Assembly: GCF_002196855.1 (NCBI RefSeq)
Contig: NZ_NIPW01000010.1
Span: 124,001-188,000, forward strand
Reading direction: 5' to 3'
From: Haematobacter genomosp. 1
Lineage (GTDB): Bacteria; Pseudomonadota; Alphaproteobacteria; Rhodobacterales; Rhodobacteraceae
Length of the DNA stretch: 64,000 nucleotides
Part shown: positions 54,811-63,904 of the stretch, piece by piece
Layout: every line of letters begins with the position of its first letter
Numbering within the stretch: the stretch's first letter is position 1
The notes under the pieces: generated by a model
What the model saw: only the letters and a program-made list of their open reading frames with translations
Told to the model about the DNA's origin: nothing
Databases searched by the model: none
Program-made: the position numbers and the translations under genes

Positions 54811-55620
54811 TCAGTCCTGCAGCGCGCTGATCAGGGGCGCCGCCAGATCACGGAGCCAGCTTCGCGCGGCGTTCACATTCTCCACATAGGTGGTGATGTA
54901 GGGCGCGAGACCCGGCATATCCTCCGCCAGACCCGGGCCGACGATATAAAGCGCGACGAGACAGGCAACGAGCAGGAGGCCACAGGCAAATCCGATGTGG
55001 AAGCGCCGCCGGCCGCGCTCGCTTTCCTCCTCGTTGACAAAATCCTCCAACGCCTGATTCACCGGCATGTCAACCGGGCCGGGAGCCGGTTCCCAGTTGC
55101 GGGGACGGGCAGGGGAGGCCACGGGTTGCGCAGATTTTGCCGGTGACGGCACGGCGGCTTCGCGAGGCGCGGTATCCTGCGGCTGCCCCCGCTCCTGCGG
55201 CCGGTCCATGCCCTGCGACTGGCCCACATCCTGCGGCTGGCTCACGTCTTGCGGTCGGTCCACATCCTGCGGTCGGCCCGCATCCTGCGCTTCGCCAATG
55301 GCGGGAGCACTCGGAGGGGCGGCGGGCGCAGGTTTCGGGGGCTGGAGCGTCGCCTGCGGGGCGGGGGTCTCGGCTTCGCTTTGGTGATTCGCGCTGCGAC
55401 GCGCCTCCGCCTCGCGGGCGGCCTCTTCCCGCAGGACGTTCAGCACGCCCTCGTCCACCGGCCTCCGGGGCAAGGGAGCGGGAGTTGCGGATGTCGCATC
55501 CTCCCGCGTCTGGAACCAACTGTGGCCGCATGCGGCGCATTGCACCTCCCGCCCCTGGGGGGGGATCGCCGTATCGGAAATCTCGTACTGCGCACCGCAG
55601 TTCGCGCAAATCAGCCGCAT
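54811..55620 (-). CDS. Zinc-ribbon (MJ0042-type) single-pass membrane protein
   Basis: A 269-residue protein. It starts with a zinc ribbon (MRLICANCGAQYEI and VQCAACGHSWF, two CxxC pairs). A long, disordered Pro/Ala/Gln middle contains a six-residue repeat (units such as RPQDVD and QPQDVG). One membrane helix lies near residue 215-235, and a short C-terminal tail follows. The function is unknown; this family is conserved in Rhodobacteraceae. It is divergent from ftsE. GAGGG precedes ATG 55620. Confidence 0.8.
   Translation of the reverse strand: MRLICANCGAQYEISDTAIPPQGREVQCAACGHSWFQTREDATSATPAPLPRRPVDEGVLNVLREEAAREAEARRSANHQSEAETPAPQATLQPPKPAPAAPPSAPAIGEAQDAGRPQDVDRPQDVSQPQDVGQSQGMDRPQERGQPQDTAPREAAVPSPAKSAQPVASPARPRNWEPAPGPVDMPVNQALEDFVNEEESERGRRRFHIGFACGLLLVACLVALYIVGPGLAEDMPGLAPYITTYVENVNAARSWLRDLAAPLISALQD
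55171..55296. repeat. 18-bp imperfect minisatellite in the zinc-ribbon gene
   Basis: Seven imperfect 18-bp units with the core CATCCTGCGG run end to end from 55171 to 55296 (for example 55225-55242, 55243-55260, 55261-55278). Each unit encodes six residues of the disordered linker, so changes in copy number keep the frame. Confidence 0.85.
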
Positions 55621-55775
55621 CTGCCCTCGACCCGCGTCTCGCGGTGGATCCTAACTTTGCGCTGTTGTAACAAGGCGCCGACGTCAATCCAACCCCGGCT
55701 CTACCGGTGGATGAAACGTCCAGTGCGGTCGCAGAAACCGCGCCGGCGCGGGGCCGGGCAGCATCGGAGAAGTCG

Positions 55776-56450
55776 TTGATCGAATTTCAGAACGTCGCCT
55801 ACAGCTATGGCGGAGGGGAGTTGCTGGCCGACATGTCACTGCGCCTTGCTCCCGGATCGTTCCACTTCCTGACCGGGCCTTCCGGCGCGGGCAAGACCAC
55901 GTTCCTCAAGCTGTGTTACGGGGAGCTTGTGCCGACCAGCGGCGCGCTGCGCATCTTCGGAGAGGAGGTGACCGGCCTTCCGCGCGACGCCGTCGCCGAC
56001 ATGCGCCAGCGGATCGGTGTCGTGCATCAGGACTGCCAGTTCCTTGACCACCTGCCGTTGGCGGAGAATATCGAACTGCCGCTCACCGTCGCCGGACGAG
56101 GGGAGGAGGCGGAAGCCTATCTTCAGGAACTGCTGGCCTGGGTCGGCCTGTCCCGTCATGCGGAGGCGCTGCCGCCCGAACTCTCCGGCGGGGAGCGGCA
56201 GCGCGCGGCGCTGGCGCGGGCGATCATCACCTCTCCCGATGTGATTCTGGCCGACGAGCCGACGGGCAACGTGGACTGGGACATGGCGCAGCGTCTGATA
56301 TCGTTGCTCATCGAACTCAACCGGATGGGCAAGGCAGTGGTGATTGCCACCCATGACATGAACCTGATCCGCTGGGCCAAGGGGCGGGTAGCGGCGCGCG
56401 TGCTCCGCATCCGGGGCCGCCGGGTGCAACTTGCGGGGGTGGACCTGTGA
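55776..56450 (+). CDS. ftsE: Cell division ATP-binding protein FtsE
   Basis: A 224-residue ABC ATPase that works with FtsX at the division septum to activate cell-wall hydrolases. Walker A GPSGAGKTT, signature LSGGERQRAALARAI, Walker B VILADEPTGNVDW and the typical start FQNVAYSYGGG are present. The start is uncertain: TTG 55776 has GGAGAAG six bases upstream and gives the family length. An earlier GTG (55707) would add 23 unconserved residues. FtsX follows with a four-base overlap. Confidence 0.9.
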   Translation: MIEFQNVAYSYGGGELLADMSLRLAPGSFHFLTGPSGAGKTTFLKLCYGELVPTSGALRIFGEEVTGLPRDAVADMRQRIGVVHQDCQFLDHLPLAENIELPLTVAGRGEEAEAYLQELLAWVGLSRHAEALPPELSGGERQRAALARAIITSPDVILADEPTGNVDWDMAQRLISLLIELNRMGKAVVIATHDMNLIRWAKGRVAARVLRIRGRRVQLAGVDL

Positions 56451-57352
56451 ACGCGTTGACCGCCTATCTTTCCTCCCTCCTCGCCCTTCTCCAGCCGGAC
56501 GGCGCGTCCGACCGGGTGGTGCCGCCCTCCGGCAATGCGGCGAAGCTCACGCTGTTCACCGCTGCGGCCATGGCTTTCCTCGCCGTCTTTGCACTGGCGC
56601 TGTCCACTGCAGCGGGGCGCATCGCCGCGGACTGGTCCTCCGCGCTTGACGGGTCGATCACGCTCCGTATCTCCGCCCCGGAGGAGGAGATGGCCCGCCA
56701 GACGGAGACCGCGCTTTCCGTTCTTGCCTCCACTCCGGCCGTGTCTGGCGCGCGCGCGCTTTCGGCGGATGAGGCGCGTGCCCTGCTGGAGCCGTGGTTC
56801 GGTCCCGATCTCCCCGTGGAGGAGCTGCCGATCCCTCAGCTCATCGAGGCCCGCACCGTCAGCGGTTTCGACATCGATGCGCTTCGCCTCCGGTTGAGTG
56901 CCGAAGTGCCGGGCGCGGTGGTGGACGACCACAGCCGCTGGCGCGCACCGCTTGTTTCGGCCGCGAACCGGCTGCGTCTTCTGGGTGTCGCCTCCGTGCT
57001 GGTGATCGGCGCGACGACGGCGGCGATGATCGCGCTGGCCGTGGGCGCTGCGCTTTCGGCCAATGCGCAGACGATCCGCGTGCTCCGGCTGGTGGGCGCG
57101 CGGGACAGCTATATCGCGCAGGCTTTCGTGCGGCGCTTTACCTTTCGGGCGCTCGGCGGCGCGGCGGTGGGCACCGTGATTGCACTGCTCGCGCTGGCGC
57201 TGCTGCCCTCGGGGGAAGATGCGGTGCTGAAAGGGCTGGGCTTCCATGGCGCTGGGTGGCTCTGGCCGGTGCTCGTTCCGCTGGCCGCAGCCGCGGTTGC
57301 GCTTGCCGCGACCCGGACGGCGGCCTTGAGGACATTGCGCGGCTTCCAATGA
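56447..57352 (+). CDS. ftsX: Cell division protein FtsX
   Basis: A 301-residue inner-membrane protein with four membrane helices (one near residue 45, then a periplasmic domain of about 120 residues, then three from about 175). It couples FtsE ATP hydrolysis to periplasmic peptidoglycan hydrolases. RLVGARDSYIAQAFVRR is the conserved coupling loop. The GTG start overlaps the ftsE stop, and the TGA overlaps the plsC ATG. Confidence 0.9.
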   Translation: MNALTAYLSSLLALLQPDGASDRVVPPSGNAAKLTLFTAAAMAFLAVFALALSTAAGRIAADWSSALDGSITLRISAPEEEMARQTETALSVLASTPAVSGARALSADEARALLEPWFGPDLPVEELPIPQLIEARTVSGFDIDALRLRLSAEVPGAVVDDHSRWRAPLVSAANRLRLLGVASVLVIGATTAAMIALAVGAALSANAQTIRVLRLVGARDSYIAQAFVRRFTFRALGGAAVGTVIALLALALLPSGEDAVLKGLGFHGAGWLWPVLVPLAAAAVALAATRTAALRTLRGFQ

Positions 57353-58101
57353 TGCGGCGGTTCCTGCCTCTCCAGTATCTCCTCTCGGTCGTGTTCATCG
57401 CGCAGATGTACGTGATGATGGCGGTGATCGCGGTGGTGTTCGCGCCCGCGGTCCTGCTGCGGCGGGAGGTCGCCTATACCGCCTGCCGGACCTATTGTCG
57501 CTGGGTCCGCTGGTCGGCGCGCTGGATCGTCGGGCTGTCCTCCGAAATCCGGGGCGATGTGCCGGAGGATGAGGTTCTCATCGCCTCCAAGCATCAGTCG
57601 TTCTTCGATATCATCCTGATCGTCTCCGCCGTGCCGCGGCCGAAGTTCGTGATGAAGAAGGAACTGCTCCGGGCCCCCATCGTCGGCTTCTATGCCAAGC
57701 GCATCGGCTGTGTTGCAGTTGATCGCGCCAAGCGGGGTAAGGCGCTGCGCCAGATGGTCGCCCAGGTGGCGGCGGGGCGGTCCATGCCGGGGCAGCTCAT
57801 CATCTTCCCGCAGGGCACCCGCGTCGCTCCCGGCGCGACAGAGCGCTACAAGGGGGGCGCCGCCGCGCTCTATCTGGAACTGGGAGAGGATTGCGTTCCC
57901 GCGGCGACGAATGTCGGCGTGTTCTGGCCGCGGCATGGGGTGCTCAGGCGTCCGGGTCACGCTGTGCTGGAATTTCTGCCGCGCATCGCGCCCGGCCTTG
58001 AACATCACGCCTTTCTGGAAACACTGGAGCGGAGGGTCGAAACCGCTTCCGATGCGCTGATGCGGGAGGCAGGTTTCCCGGTGCGGGAGACGCTGACATG
58101 A
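57349..58101 (+). CDS. plsC: 1-acyl-sn-glycerol-3-phosphate acyltransferase family protein
   Basis: A 250-residue membrane-bound acyltransferase in phospholipid synthesis. SKHQSFFD is the catalytic HxxxxD motif, and IFPQGTRVAPG the substrate-binding motif. One membrane helix near residue 20 anchors it. It could be PlsC or an ornithine-lipid acyltransferase. The start is ATG 57349 or 57352 within the ftsX stop region. It overlaps the next gene by four bases. Confidence 0.88.
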   Translation: MMRRFLPLQYLLSVVFIAQMYVMMAVIAVVFAPAVLLRREVAYTACRTYCRWVRWSARWIVGLSSEIRGDVPEDEVLIASKHQSFFDIILIVSAVPRPKFVMKKELLRAPIVGFYAKRIGCVAVDRAKRGKALRQMVAQVAAGRSMPGQLIIFPQGTRVAPGATERYKGGAAALYLELGEDCVPAATNVGVFWPRHGVLRRPGHAVLEFLPRIAPGLEHHAFLETLERRVETASDALMREAGFPVRETLT

Positions 58102-58703
58102 AAACCATCACCGATATCACGGCGCTGGAAGCGCTCTACGGCATGCCTGCGCCCGCCGCCGCCCGCAAGGTCACGCCAGGCCTGACGCCGGAGTATCGCC
58201 GCTGGGTGGAGGCATCGCGTTTCTGCCTGGTGGCGACGGTCGGGCCGGAGGGCACGGACTGCTCTCCGCGCGGCGACGACGGGTCGGTGGTCAGGATCGC
58301 CGACGACAGGACGCTCTTCCTGCCGGACTGGAAGGGCAATGACCGGATCGACACGCTGCGGAACGTCGTGCGCGATCCGCGCCTCTCCCTGCTGTTCATG
58401 GTGCCGGGCTCCAACAACGTCCTTCGCGTGAACGGGCTTGGCGCTGTCACGGCGGACGACGATCTTCGCGAGAGTTTCGCGCGAAAGGGCGTGCTGCCGC
58501 GCAGCGTCCTGATCATCGAGACGCAGGAAGTCTACTTCCAGTGCGCGCGGGCGATCATGCGGTCCCGCCTGTGGACGGCAGGGGATGAGGCGGCTGGCCT
58601 GCCCACGCCGGGAGAGATGCTCGTCGCCGCGACCGCCGGGCAGGTGGGCGGGCCGGAATATGACCGGACATGGCCGGAGCGCGCGGCAAAAACGATGTGG
58701 TGA
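58098..58703 (+). CDS. FMN-dependent PPOX-type flavoprotein (MSMEG_1061 family)
   Basis: A 201-residue protein with the pyridoxamine-phosphate-oxidase split-barrel fold. FCLVATVGPEGTDCSPRGD and LFLPDWKGNDRIDTLRN bind flavin in the MSMEG_1061 group; VYFQCARAIMRSRLW is conserved near the end. The substrate is unknown. It is the last gene of the ftsE-ftsX-plsC run, overlapping plsC by four bases (ATGA). A 91-bp gap without features follows. Confidence 0.88.
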   Translation: MKTITDITALEALYGMPAPAAARKVTPGLTPEYRRWVEASRFCLVATVGPEGTDCSPRGDDGSVVRIADDRTLFLPDWKGNDRIDTLRNVVRDPRLSLLFMVPGSNNVLRVNGLGAVTADDDLRESFARKGVLPRSVLIIETQEVYFQCARAIMRSRLWTAGDEAAGLPTPGEMLVAATAGQVGGPEYDRTWPERAAKTMW

Positions 58704-58794
58704 CCGGAGACCGGGCATGTCCGCGCATATGGCCGCGTCGAACATGCCTGTGCCGTGCTTTTGGTTTCAGACCGCGCGCCTGAACCCGTTCCGT

Positions 58795-59754
58795 TCAGGC
58801 AGCGAGGCTCTTTGAGCCCATGTCGAGGAACTTCCGCCGCCGCTCCCGGATCAGATCCTCGCGACCCATGCCGTCAAGCTCGCCCAGCATCGCCGCGATG
58901 GCCTTGCCCACACCGTCGATCGCCGCTGCCGGGTCACGTTGTGCGCCGCCGAGCGGCTCCTTCACGATGCGGTCGATGACGCCGAGCTTGTGGAGATCCT
59001 GTGCGGTCAGCCGCAGGGCCTCCGCCGCCTCGCGCATCTTCTCCGCATCCTTCCACAGGATGGAGGCGCAGCCTTCCGGCGAGATCACCGAATAGACGGA
59101 GTGCTCCAGCATGGCGAGCCGGTTCGCCGTGGCAAAGGCCACAGCGCCGCCCGAGCCACCCTCGCCGATCACCACGCAGACCAGCGGCACGCCGATCTTG
59201 AGACACCTTTCCGTGGACCGCGCGATGGCCTCCGCCTGTCCGCGTTCCTCCGCCCCCTTGCCGGGATAGGCGCCGGGCGTATCCACCAGCGCCACCACCG
59301 GCAGCCGGAACCGGTCGGCCAGATCCATCAGCCGGATCGCCTTGCGATACCCTTCGGGCCGCGCCATGCCGAAGTTGCGGTCGATCCGGGTGGAGGTGTC
59401 ATGCCCCTTTTCCTGACCGATCACGACCACCGGGCGGTCGTTGAACCGCGCGAGCCCGCCCATCACCGCGTGATCGTCCGCGAAGCCGCGGTCACCGGCG
59501 AGCGGCATCCAGTCGCTGAACAGGGCCTCGATATAGTCCTTGCAATGCGGCCGGTCCGGGTGGCGTGCGACGAGACATTTCTGCCAAGGCGTCAGCCCCT
59601 TGTAGAGATCGCGCAGCAGCGTCTCGGCCTTCTTGTCGAGGGCGGCGGCCTCCTTCTCGACATTCGTCTCCGGGTTGGCGCGCGCCATGTTCCGAAGTTC
59701 CTCCGCCTTGCCCTCGATCTCGGCCAGAGGCTTTTCGAATTCGAGATAGGTCAT
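58795..59754 (-). CDS. accA: Acetyl-CoA carboxylase carboxyltransferase subunit alpha
   Basis: A 319-residue subunit that joins AccD to transfer CO2 from biotin to acetyl-CoA, the first step of fatty acid synthesis. [23 protein letters not shown] and [16 protein letters not shown] are the crotonase-fold oxyanion blocks. [15 protein letters not shown] is also typical. GGAGC precedes ATG 59754. It lies 71 bases downstream of hisE on the same strand. BirA at the left edge acts on the same carboxylase through AccB. Confidence 0.97.
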   Translation of the reverse strand: MTYLEFEKPLAEIEGKAEELRNMARANPETNVEKEAAALDKKAETLLRDLYKGLTPWQKCLVARHPDRPHCKDYIEALFSDWMPLAGDRGFADDHAVMGGLARFNDRPVVVIGQEKGHDTSTRIDRNFGMARPEGYRKAIRLMDLADRFRLPVVALVDTPGAYPGKGAEERGQAEAIARSTERCLKIGVPLVCVVIGEGGSGGAVAFATANRLAMLEHSVYSVISPEGCASILWKDAEKMREAAEALRLTAQDLHKLGVIDRIVKEPLGGAQRDPAAAIDGVGKAIAAMLGELDGMGREDLIRERRRKFLDMGSKSLAA

Positions 59755-59825
59755 CCTGTGCTCCGCTTGGGTTTGACGGCTATATGGACCGAGGTCGGGC
59801 CGAATGCAACTTTCCGCCCCTTCTC

Positions 59826-60140
59826 CTACCGGGGGCGGGCGGCCTTCTCGGCGATGCCGGAGGTGCCTTCGCGCCGCTCCAGTTCTGCCATGACGGCGGA
59901 GAGAGGCACATCGCGCGCGGTCAGCATGACGAGCATGTGATAGAGCACGTCCGCCGCCTCCGACGCGAGCCGCTCCCGGTCACCCCGCACGGCCTCGATG
60001 ATGGCCTCCACCGCCTCCTCGCCGAATTTCTCGGCGCATTTCTCCGGCCCGCGGGAAAGCAGCTTTGCCGTCCACGAGCTTTCGGGATCCGCGCCCTTGC
60101 GGGCCTCCACCGTGGCGGCCAGACGTTCGAGCGCGGTCAT
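59826..60140 (-). CDS. hisE: Phosphoribosyl-ATP diphosphatase
   Basis: A 104-residue MazG-like all-alpha enzyme, the second step of histidine synthesis. [20 protein letters not shown] then [13 protein letters not shown] carries the metal-binding glutamates, and [16 protein letters not shown] is the second half of the active site. Its ATG overlaps the hisF stop (ATGA). A stretch with the same frame upstream is only the reverse of hisF codons. Confidence 0.96.
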   Translation of the reverse strand: MTALERLAATVEARKGADPESSWTAKLLSRGPEKCAEKFGEEAVEAIIEAVRGDRERLASEAADVLYHMLVMLTARDVPLSAVMAELERREGTSGIAEKAARPR

Positions 60141-60898
60141 GCGAGCCTCATCGGAATACCGGCGGCGGCCATGTGCTCCTTGGCCTCGCGGATCGTGTAG
60201 GTGCCGAAATGGAAGATGGAAGCGGCGAGCACGGCAGAGGCATGGCCCTCCGTCACGCCTTCCACCAGATGGTCCAGCGTGCCGACGCCGCCGGAGGCGA
60301 TCACGGGGATGGAGACCGCATCCGCCACGGCACGGGTGAGCGGGAGGTTGAAGCCTGCGCGCGTGCCGTCCCGGTCCATCGAGGTGAGAAGGATCTCGCC
60401 CGCCCCGCGCTCGGCCACCGTGCAGGCAAACTCCACGGCGTCGATCCCCGTGGACTTGCGACCGCCATGGGTGAAGATCTCCCAGCGACCGGGCTCGACC
60501 GTCTTGGCGTCGATGGCGACCACGATGCACTGGCTGCCGAAATGGTCTGCCGCGCGGGCCACGACATCCGGGTCGGCCACTGCGGCGGAGTTGAAGGACA
60601 CCTTGTCCGCGCCCGCCAGCAACAGCGCGCGCACATCCGCAGGCGTCCGCACGCCGCCGCCCACCGTCAGCGGCATGAAGCAGCGCTCCGCCGTGCGGGT
60701 CACGAGGTCATACATCGTGCCGCGGTTCTCATGCGTCGCGTGGATGTCGAGAAAGCACAGCTCATCCGCCCCGGCGGCGTCGTAGGCTTCCGCCGCGGCG
60801 ACGGGATCGCCTGCATCCACCAGATCGACGAAGTTGACGCCTTTCACCACGCGACCGTCGGCCACGTCCAGACAGGGGATGATGCGGGTCTTGAGCAT
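60137..60898 (-). CDS. hisF: Imidazole glycerol phosphate synthase, cyclase subunit
   Basis: A 253-residue TIM-barrel enzyme that uses ammonia from HisH to close the imidazole ring. [16 protein letters not shown] holds catalytic D11, and [10 protein letters not shown] the second aspartate (about D131). PIASGGVGT-like [13 protein letters not shown] binds phosphate. GGAAGG precedes ATG 60898. It overlaps hisE by four bases. hisH is not in the window. Confidence 0.97.
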   Translation of the reverse strand: MLKTRIIPCLDVADGRVVKGVNFVDLVDAGDPVAAAEAYDAAGADELCFLDIHATHENRGTMYDLVTRTAERCFMPLTVGGGVRTPADVRALLLAGADKVSFNSAAVADPDVVARAADHFGSQCIVVAIDAKTVEPGRWEIFTHGGRKSTGIDAVEFACTVAERGAGEILLTSMDRDGTRAGFNLPLTRAVADAVSIPVIASGGVGTLDHLVEGVTEGHASAVLAASIFHFGTYTIREAKEHMAAAGIPMRLA

Positions 60899-61039
60899 GC
60901 TGAAAATCCTTCCCCGCGCGTCTTAGCGCAAAGCGGCGTCCGGGCCAATGGGCTCTGCCGGGCATGACCGTCAACATCGATAGGGCCGGTTGCGAAGGGC
61001 CTCGGACCTTGCGATGCTGCCCGGCAAAGGGAGCAGATG

Positions 61040-61333
61040 ATGCACTGGCTTTTGATCTATGATTACGTGAACGATTATCTGGAGCGCAGGGAGGCGCTGC
61101 GGGCAGATCATCTGGCCCATGCGCGCGCGGCCGTGGCGCGGGGAGAGCTGGCTCTGGGGGGCGCCTTTGCCGATGAACCGCCGGGTGCGGTCATCATCTT
61201 CCGCGCGCCCTCGCGGGAGGTCGTCGAGAGGTTCGCGCGGGCCGACCCCTATGTGACCGGCGGTCTGGTGAGGGGCTGGACCGTCCGCCAATGGACGACC
61301 GTCGTGGGGGAAGGGGCGATGACGCCCCTCTGA
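61040..61333 (+). CDS. YCII-domain protein
   Basis: A 97-residue ferredoxin-like-fold protein. The start WLLIYDYVNDYLERRE and RADHLAHARAAVARGE has the His-Asp pair of the YCII family; related proteins have weak dehydrochlorinase activity, but the role is mostly unknown. GGAG lies six bases before ATG 61040 and only three before ATG 61037, so I took 61040. It sits on the + strand between hisA and hisF, and its stop directly abuts the hisA stop. Confidence 0.87.
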   Translation: MHWLLIYDYVNDYLERREALRADHLAHARAAVARGELALGGAFADEPPGAVIIFRAPSREVVERFARADPYVTGGLVRGWTVRQWTTVVGEGAMTPL

Positions 61334-62056
61334 TCAGTCCTTGAGGACCGCCAGCGCCTCGCCAAGATCAATGGCGCCGTCGTAAAGCGCACGGCCGGAG
61401 ATTGCGCCATTCAGCGGCGCCCCGGATCCTTTCAGGGCGACGAGATCCGCGAGGGAGGAAACCCCGCCCGAAGCGATCACCGGGATCGACACCGCCAGCG
61501 CCAGCGCGGCGGTGGCGGCGACGTTCGGCCCCTGCATGGCCCCGTCGCGGTCGATATCGGTGTAGATGATCGCAGCCACGCCCGCATCCTCAAACGAGCG
61601 GGCGAGGTCGGTGGCCTGCACCTCCGTCTCCTCCGCCCAGCCACGGGTTGCAACCCGGCCGCCGCGCGCGTCGATCCCCACGGCAACCTTGCCCGGAAAG
61701 GCGCGAGCCGCCTCCCGCACAAGCTCCGGCTTCTCCACTGCCACCGTCCCGAGGATCACCCGCGCCAGCCCGCGATCCAGCCAGCGCTCGATGGTGGCCA
61801 TGTCGCGGATTCCACCCCCGAGCTGCGCGGGAACGTCAACCGCCGCCAGAATCGCCTCCACCGCCTCGGCGTTGACCGGATGGCCCGCAAAGGCGCCGTT
61901 CAGATCGACCAGATGCAGCCATTCGCACCCTGCGGCCACGAAGGCGCGCGCCTGTGCGGCCGGATCGTCGGAAAAGACCGTCGCCTGCTCCATGGCACCC
62001 TTGTAAAGGCGCACACATTGGCCGTCCTTGAGGTCGATCGCCGGATAAAGGATCAT
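61334..62056 (-). CDS. hisA: Phosphoribosylformimino-5-aminoimidazole carboxamide ribotide isomerase
   Basis: A 240-residue TIM-barrel isomerase of histidine synthesis. [17 protein letters not shown] holds the first catalytic aspartate and [16 protein letters not shown] the second. [13 protein letters not shown] binds phosphate. It belongs with hisF and hisE on the same strand, but the YCII gene lies between on the other strand. GGGCGCAG precedes ATG 62056. The 166-bp gap upstream holds no gene I can see. Confidence 0.97.
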   Translation of the reverse strand: MILYPAIDLKDGQCVRLYKGAMEQATVFSDDPAAQARAFVAAGCEWLHLVDLNGAFAGHPVNAEAVEAILAAVDVPAQLGGGIRDMATIERWLDRGLARVILGTVAVEKPELVREAARAFPGKVAVGIDARGGRVATRGWAEETEVQATDLARSFEDAGVAAIIYTDIDRDGAMQGPNVAATAALALAVSIPVIASGGVSSLADLVALKGSGAPLNGAISGRALYDGAIDLGEALAVLKD

Positions 62057-62222
62057 CTGCGCCCCTTTCGAGAAACTTCGCCCGCCTGATAGCCGGAAGC
62101 CACCCCGACGGGAAGGGGCGAAGGCCGCGGCCCCGAAACGGCCTCACCCCCTTGACCCTACGTCCAGACTTGCGCGGCTGTGGCGTCATGGCAGCATCCG
62201 CCGGAGGAGAGGGAGGATCATC

Positions 62223-62726
62223 ATGGAAAAATCGCGTTGGAGCCGGAGGTCGGGGGAAACGGCCGACAGGAGCGGGGCGCCGGAGGCATCACCGGCCGGC
62301 AAAGCTTGTCGGGCTGGCTGGCGGGCCGGCCTTGCCGTCATCGGCTTGTCCGTGATGACAGGCGGGGCGATGACAGGCGGCGCGGCCTTCGCCGCGGATC
62401 CCGTGCAGGGGGCGTGGCTCACCCAGCCGGACGATAACGGCCATTATGGGCGGGTGGAAATCGCGCCCTGCGGCGACCGGCTCTGCGGCACGCTGACCGC
62501 CGCGTTCGGGGCGGATGGTAAATCGGTGCCCTCCGACCGGATCGGAAAGCGGATCGTCTGGGACATGCAGCCGGCGGGCGGTGGCCGCTATGAAAACGGT
62601 CAGATCTTTGCCCCGGATCGTGGCAAGACCTATGCGTCCAAGATGAGCATGGCGGAAGACAAGCTGACCGTTTCGGGCTGCGTGCTCATCCTCTGCCGCA
62701 GTCAGGTCTGGTCGCGGGCGAAGTGA
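62223..62726 (+). CDS. DUF2147 exported protein
   Basis: A 167-residue protein. A long basic n-region (about residues 1-35) precedes a hydrophobic signal segment ending AAFAADPVQG. The mature domain, with GAWLTQPDDNGHYGRVEIAPCGDRLCGTL and KTYASKMSMAEDKLTVSGCVL, is the DUF2147 fold, with four cysteines that may form disulphides. The function is unknown; DUF2147 proteins are common in the periplasm of Alphaproteobacteria. GGAGGA precedes ATG 62223. Confidence 0.82.
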   Translation: MEKSRWSRRSGETADRSGAPEASPAGKACRAGWRAGLAVIGLSVMTGGAMTGGAAFAADPVQGAWLTQPDDNGHYGRVEIAPCGDRLCGTLTAAFGADGKSVPSDRIGKRIVWDMQPAGGGRYENGQIFAPDRGKTYASKMSMAEDKLTVSGCVLILCRSQVWSRAK

Positions 62727-62786
62727 ACAGCCGGAGAGGCTGACGCACGGGAAGCCCCGTCCCGCTTTGTCTGTGACACGCGTTCG

Positions 62787-63830
62787 TCAGCCATCCATGC
62801 TGCGAAGGGCCAGCTCCCCCGATGAAATCAGGTCGCGGATGCGTGTGACCACGGCATTCTGAGCCTTTTCGGTTTGTTTCAGCGCGCTCTCCGGCAAGAG
62901 CGCGATCTCTTCCGTCAGCCCCGAAGCAAGGCGCTGGGATATGTTCTTGAGAATGAAGGCGGAACTCGCGCTTTCCGGCCCACGCGTTCCCGCGAGGGCG
63001 AGGAGAAGGTCGGTCTGGTCCACGCCCCGGACAATACGGGCGACATCGCGCGGTTCGATGCGCTCGGGAATGTCGGCATAGGTGAAGATCGCGCGCCTGA
63101 CTCGCCCGGCCAGTTCCGCATCCTCCTCCTCCAGCCCTTTCAGCACATCTTCCCGCGTCTCGTTCGCGGAGGAGTTCAGGATGGCCCCGATCCGCTCCAC
63201 CGGACCTTCGTCGAAGGCGGCGCGGGCTTGCGCTTCGATCGGGGCGGCGAGGGTGGCGCCGATGCGGGCAACCATCTCCGGCGCGATGCCCCCGGTCAGT
63301 GACATGGAATAGGCCAGCCGCCGCGCGCGATCACCCGGCAGCTTGCCGAGCAGGGTGGCGGCCCGCCCGGTGGGAAGCTTGGAGATGAGCACCGCGCCGA
63401 CCTCCGCGCTTTCGCGCTCCAGCAGTGCGAGCAGCGGCTCGTCCGCCTGCGCGAGCACGAGATCCCAAGGGTCGTTCACCTCTCCCGTACGCGCGAGGCG
63501 GCGGAGGCGCGTGATGGCGGGCGTGCTGAGTTGATCGGAAAGCAGGTTCAGGGCCCCCTCCAGCCCACCCGGAAAGGCGAGTCCCACCGCCTCCAGCTCC
63601 GCCACGAATTCCTCGATCACCGAAACCAGCGTCTCCCTGTCCACAAGCCGGAGCCGCGCAAGCTCCCTTGTGAGGGATTCCTGCATCCCGACGGGCAGGC
63701 TGGAAAGGGGCACCTCCGCCCCCTCGGCCAGCAGGAGGCGCACCATGATCGCGGCTTTCTGTGGGCCGGACAGGATCTTGCGCGCGGGGGCGGGTTGGAC
63801 GGGAGAAATGGCGAGGGCGGCGGCGGACAT
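62787..63830 (-). CDS. fliG: Flagellar motor switch protein FliG
   Basis: A 347-residue rotor protein of the flagellar switch complex with FliM and FliN. Three helical domains are visible: KILSGPQKAAIMVRLLLAEGAE at the start, the middle ARM-type repeats and the C-terminal torque domain (FTYADIPERIEPRDVARIVRGV, then FILKNISQRLA and charged helices). It is diverged: several usual FliG charges are replaced. I chose ATG 63830 with AGGAGA upstream. A near-perfect CtrA box lies 44 bases before it. No other flagellar gene is in the window. Confidence 0.9.
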   Translation of the reverse strand: MSAAALAISPVQPAPARKILSGPQKAAIMVRLLLAEGAEVPLSSLPVGMQESLTRELARLRLVDRETLVSVIEEFVAELEAVGLAFPGGLEGALNLLSDQLSTPAITRLRRLARTGEVNDPWDLVLAQADEPLLALLERESAEVGAVLISKLPTGRAATLLGKLPGDRARRLAYSMSLTGGIAPEMVARIGATLAAPIEAQARAAFDEGPVERIGAILNSSANETREDVLKGLEEEDAELAGRVRRAIFTYADIPERIEPRDVARIVRGVDQTDLLLALAGTRGPESASSAFILKNISQRLASGLTEEIALLPESALKQTEKAQNAVVTRIRDLISSGELALRSMDG

Positions 63831-63872
63831 CGATTCTCCTACAGTCTGGAAAGTCCACTCTGCCACCCGCGG

Positions 63873-63889
63873 GTTAACGCCCGATTAGC
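63873..63889 (-). promoter_or_regulatory. CtrA-like box upstream of fliG
   Basis: On the - strand this reads CTAA, seven bases, then TTAACC, one base short of the consensus TTAA-N7-TTAACC. The core spans 63874-63888, ending 44 bases before the fliG ATG, where a promoter would lie. CtrA controls flagellar genes in many Alphaproteobacteria. Confidence 0.55.
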
Positions 63890-63904
63890 GGGCCGCGCGG
63901 ATCG

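Noticed and set aside
54403-55146. A 247-codon + strand frame over the MITE-like element and CopZ-like gene.
   Set aside because: It runs antisense to the CopZ-like and zinc-ribbon genes, has no ribosome site and no protein-like motif.
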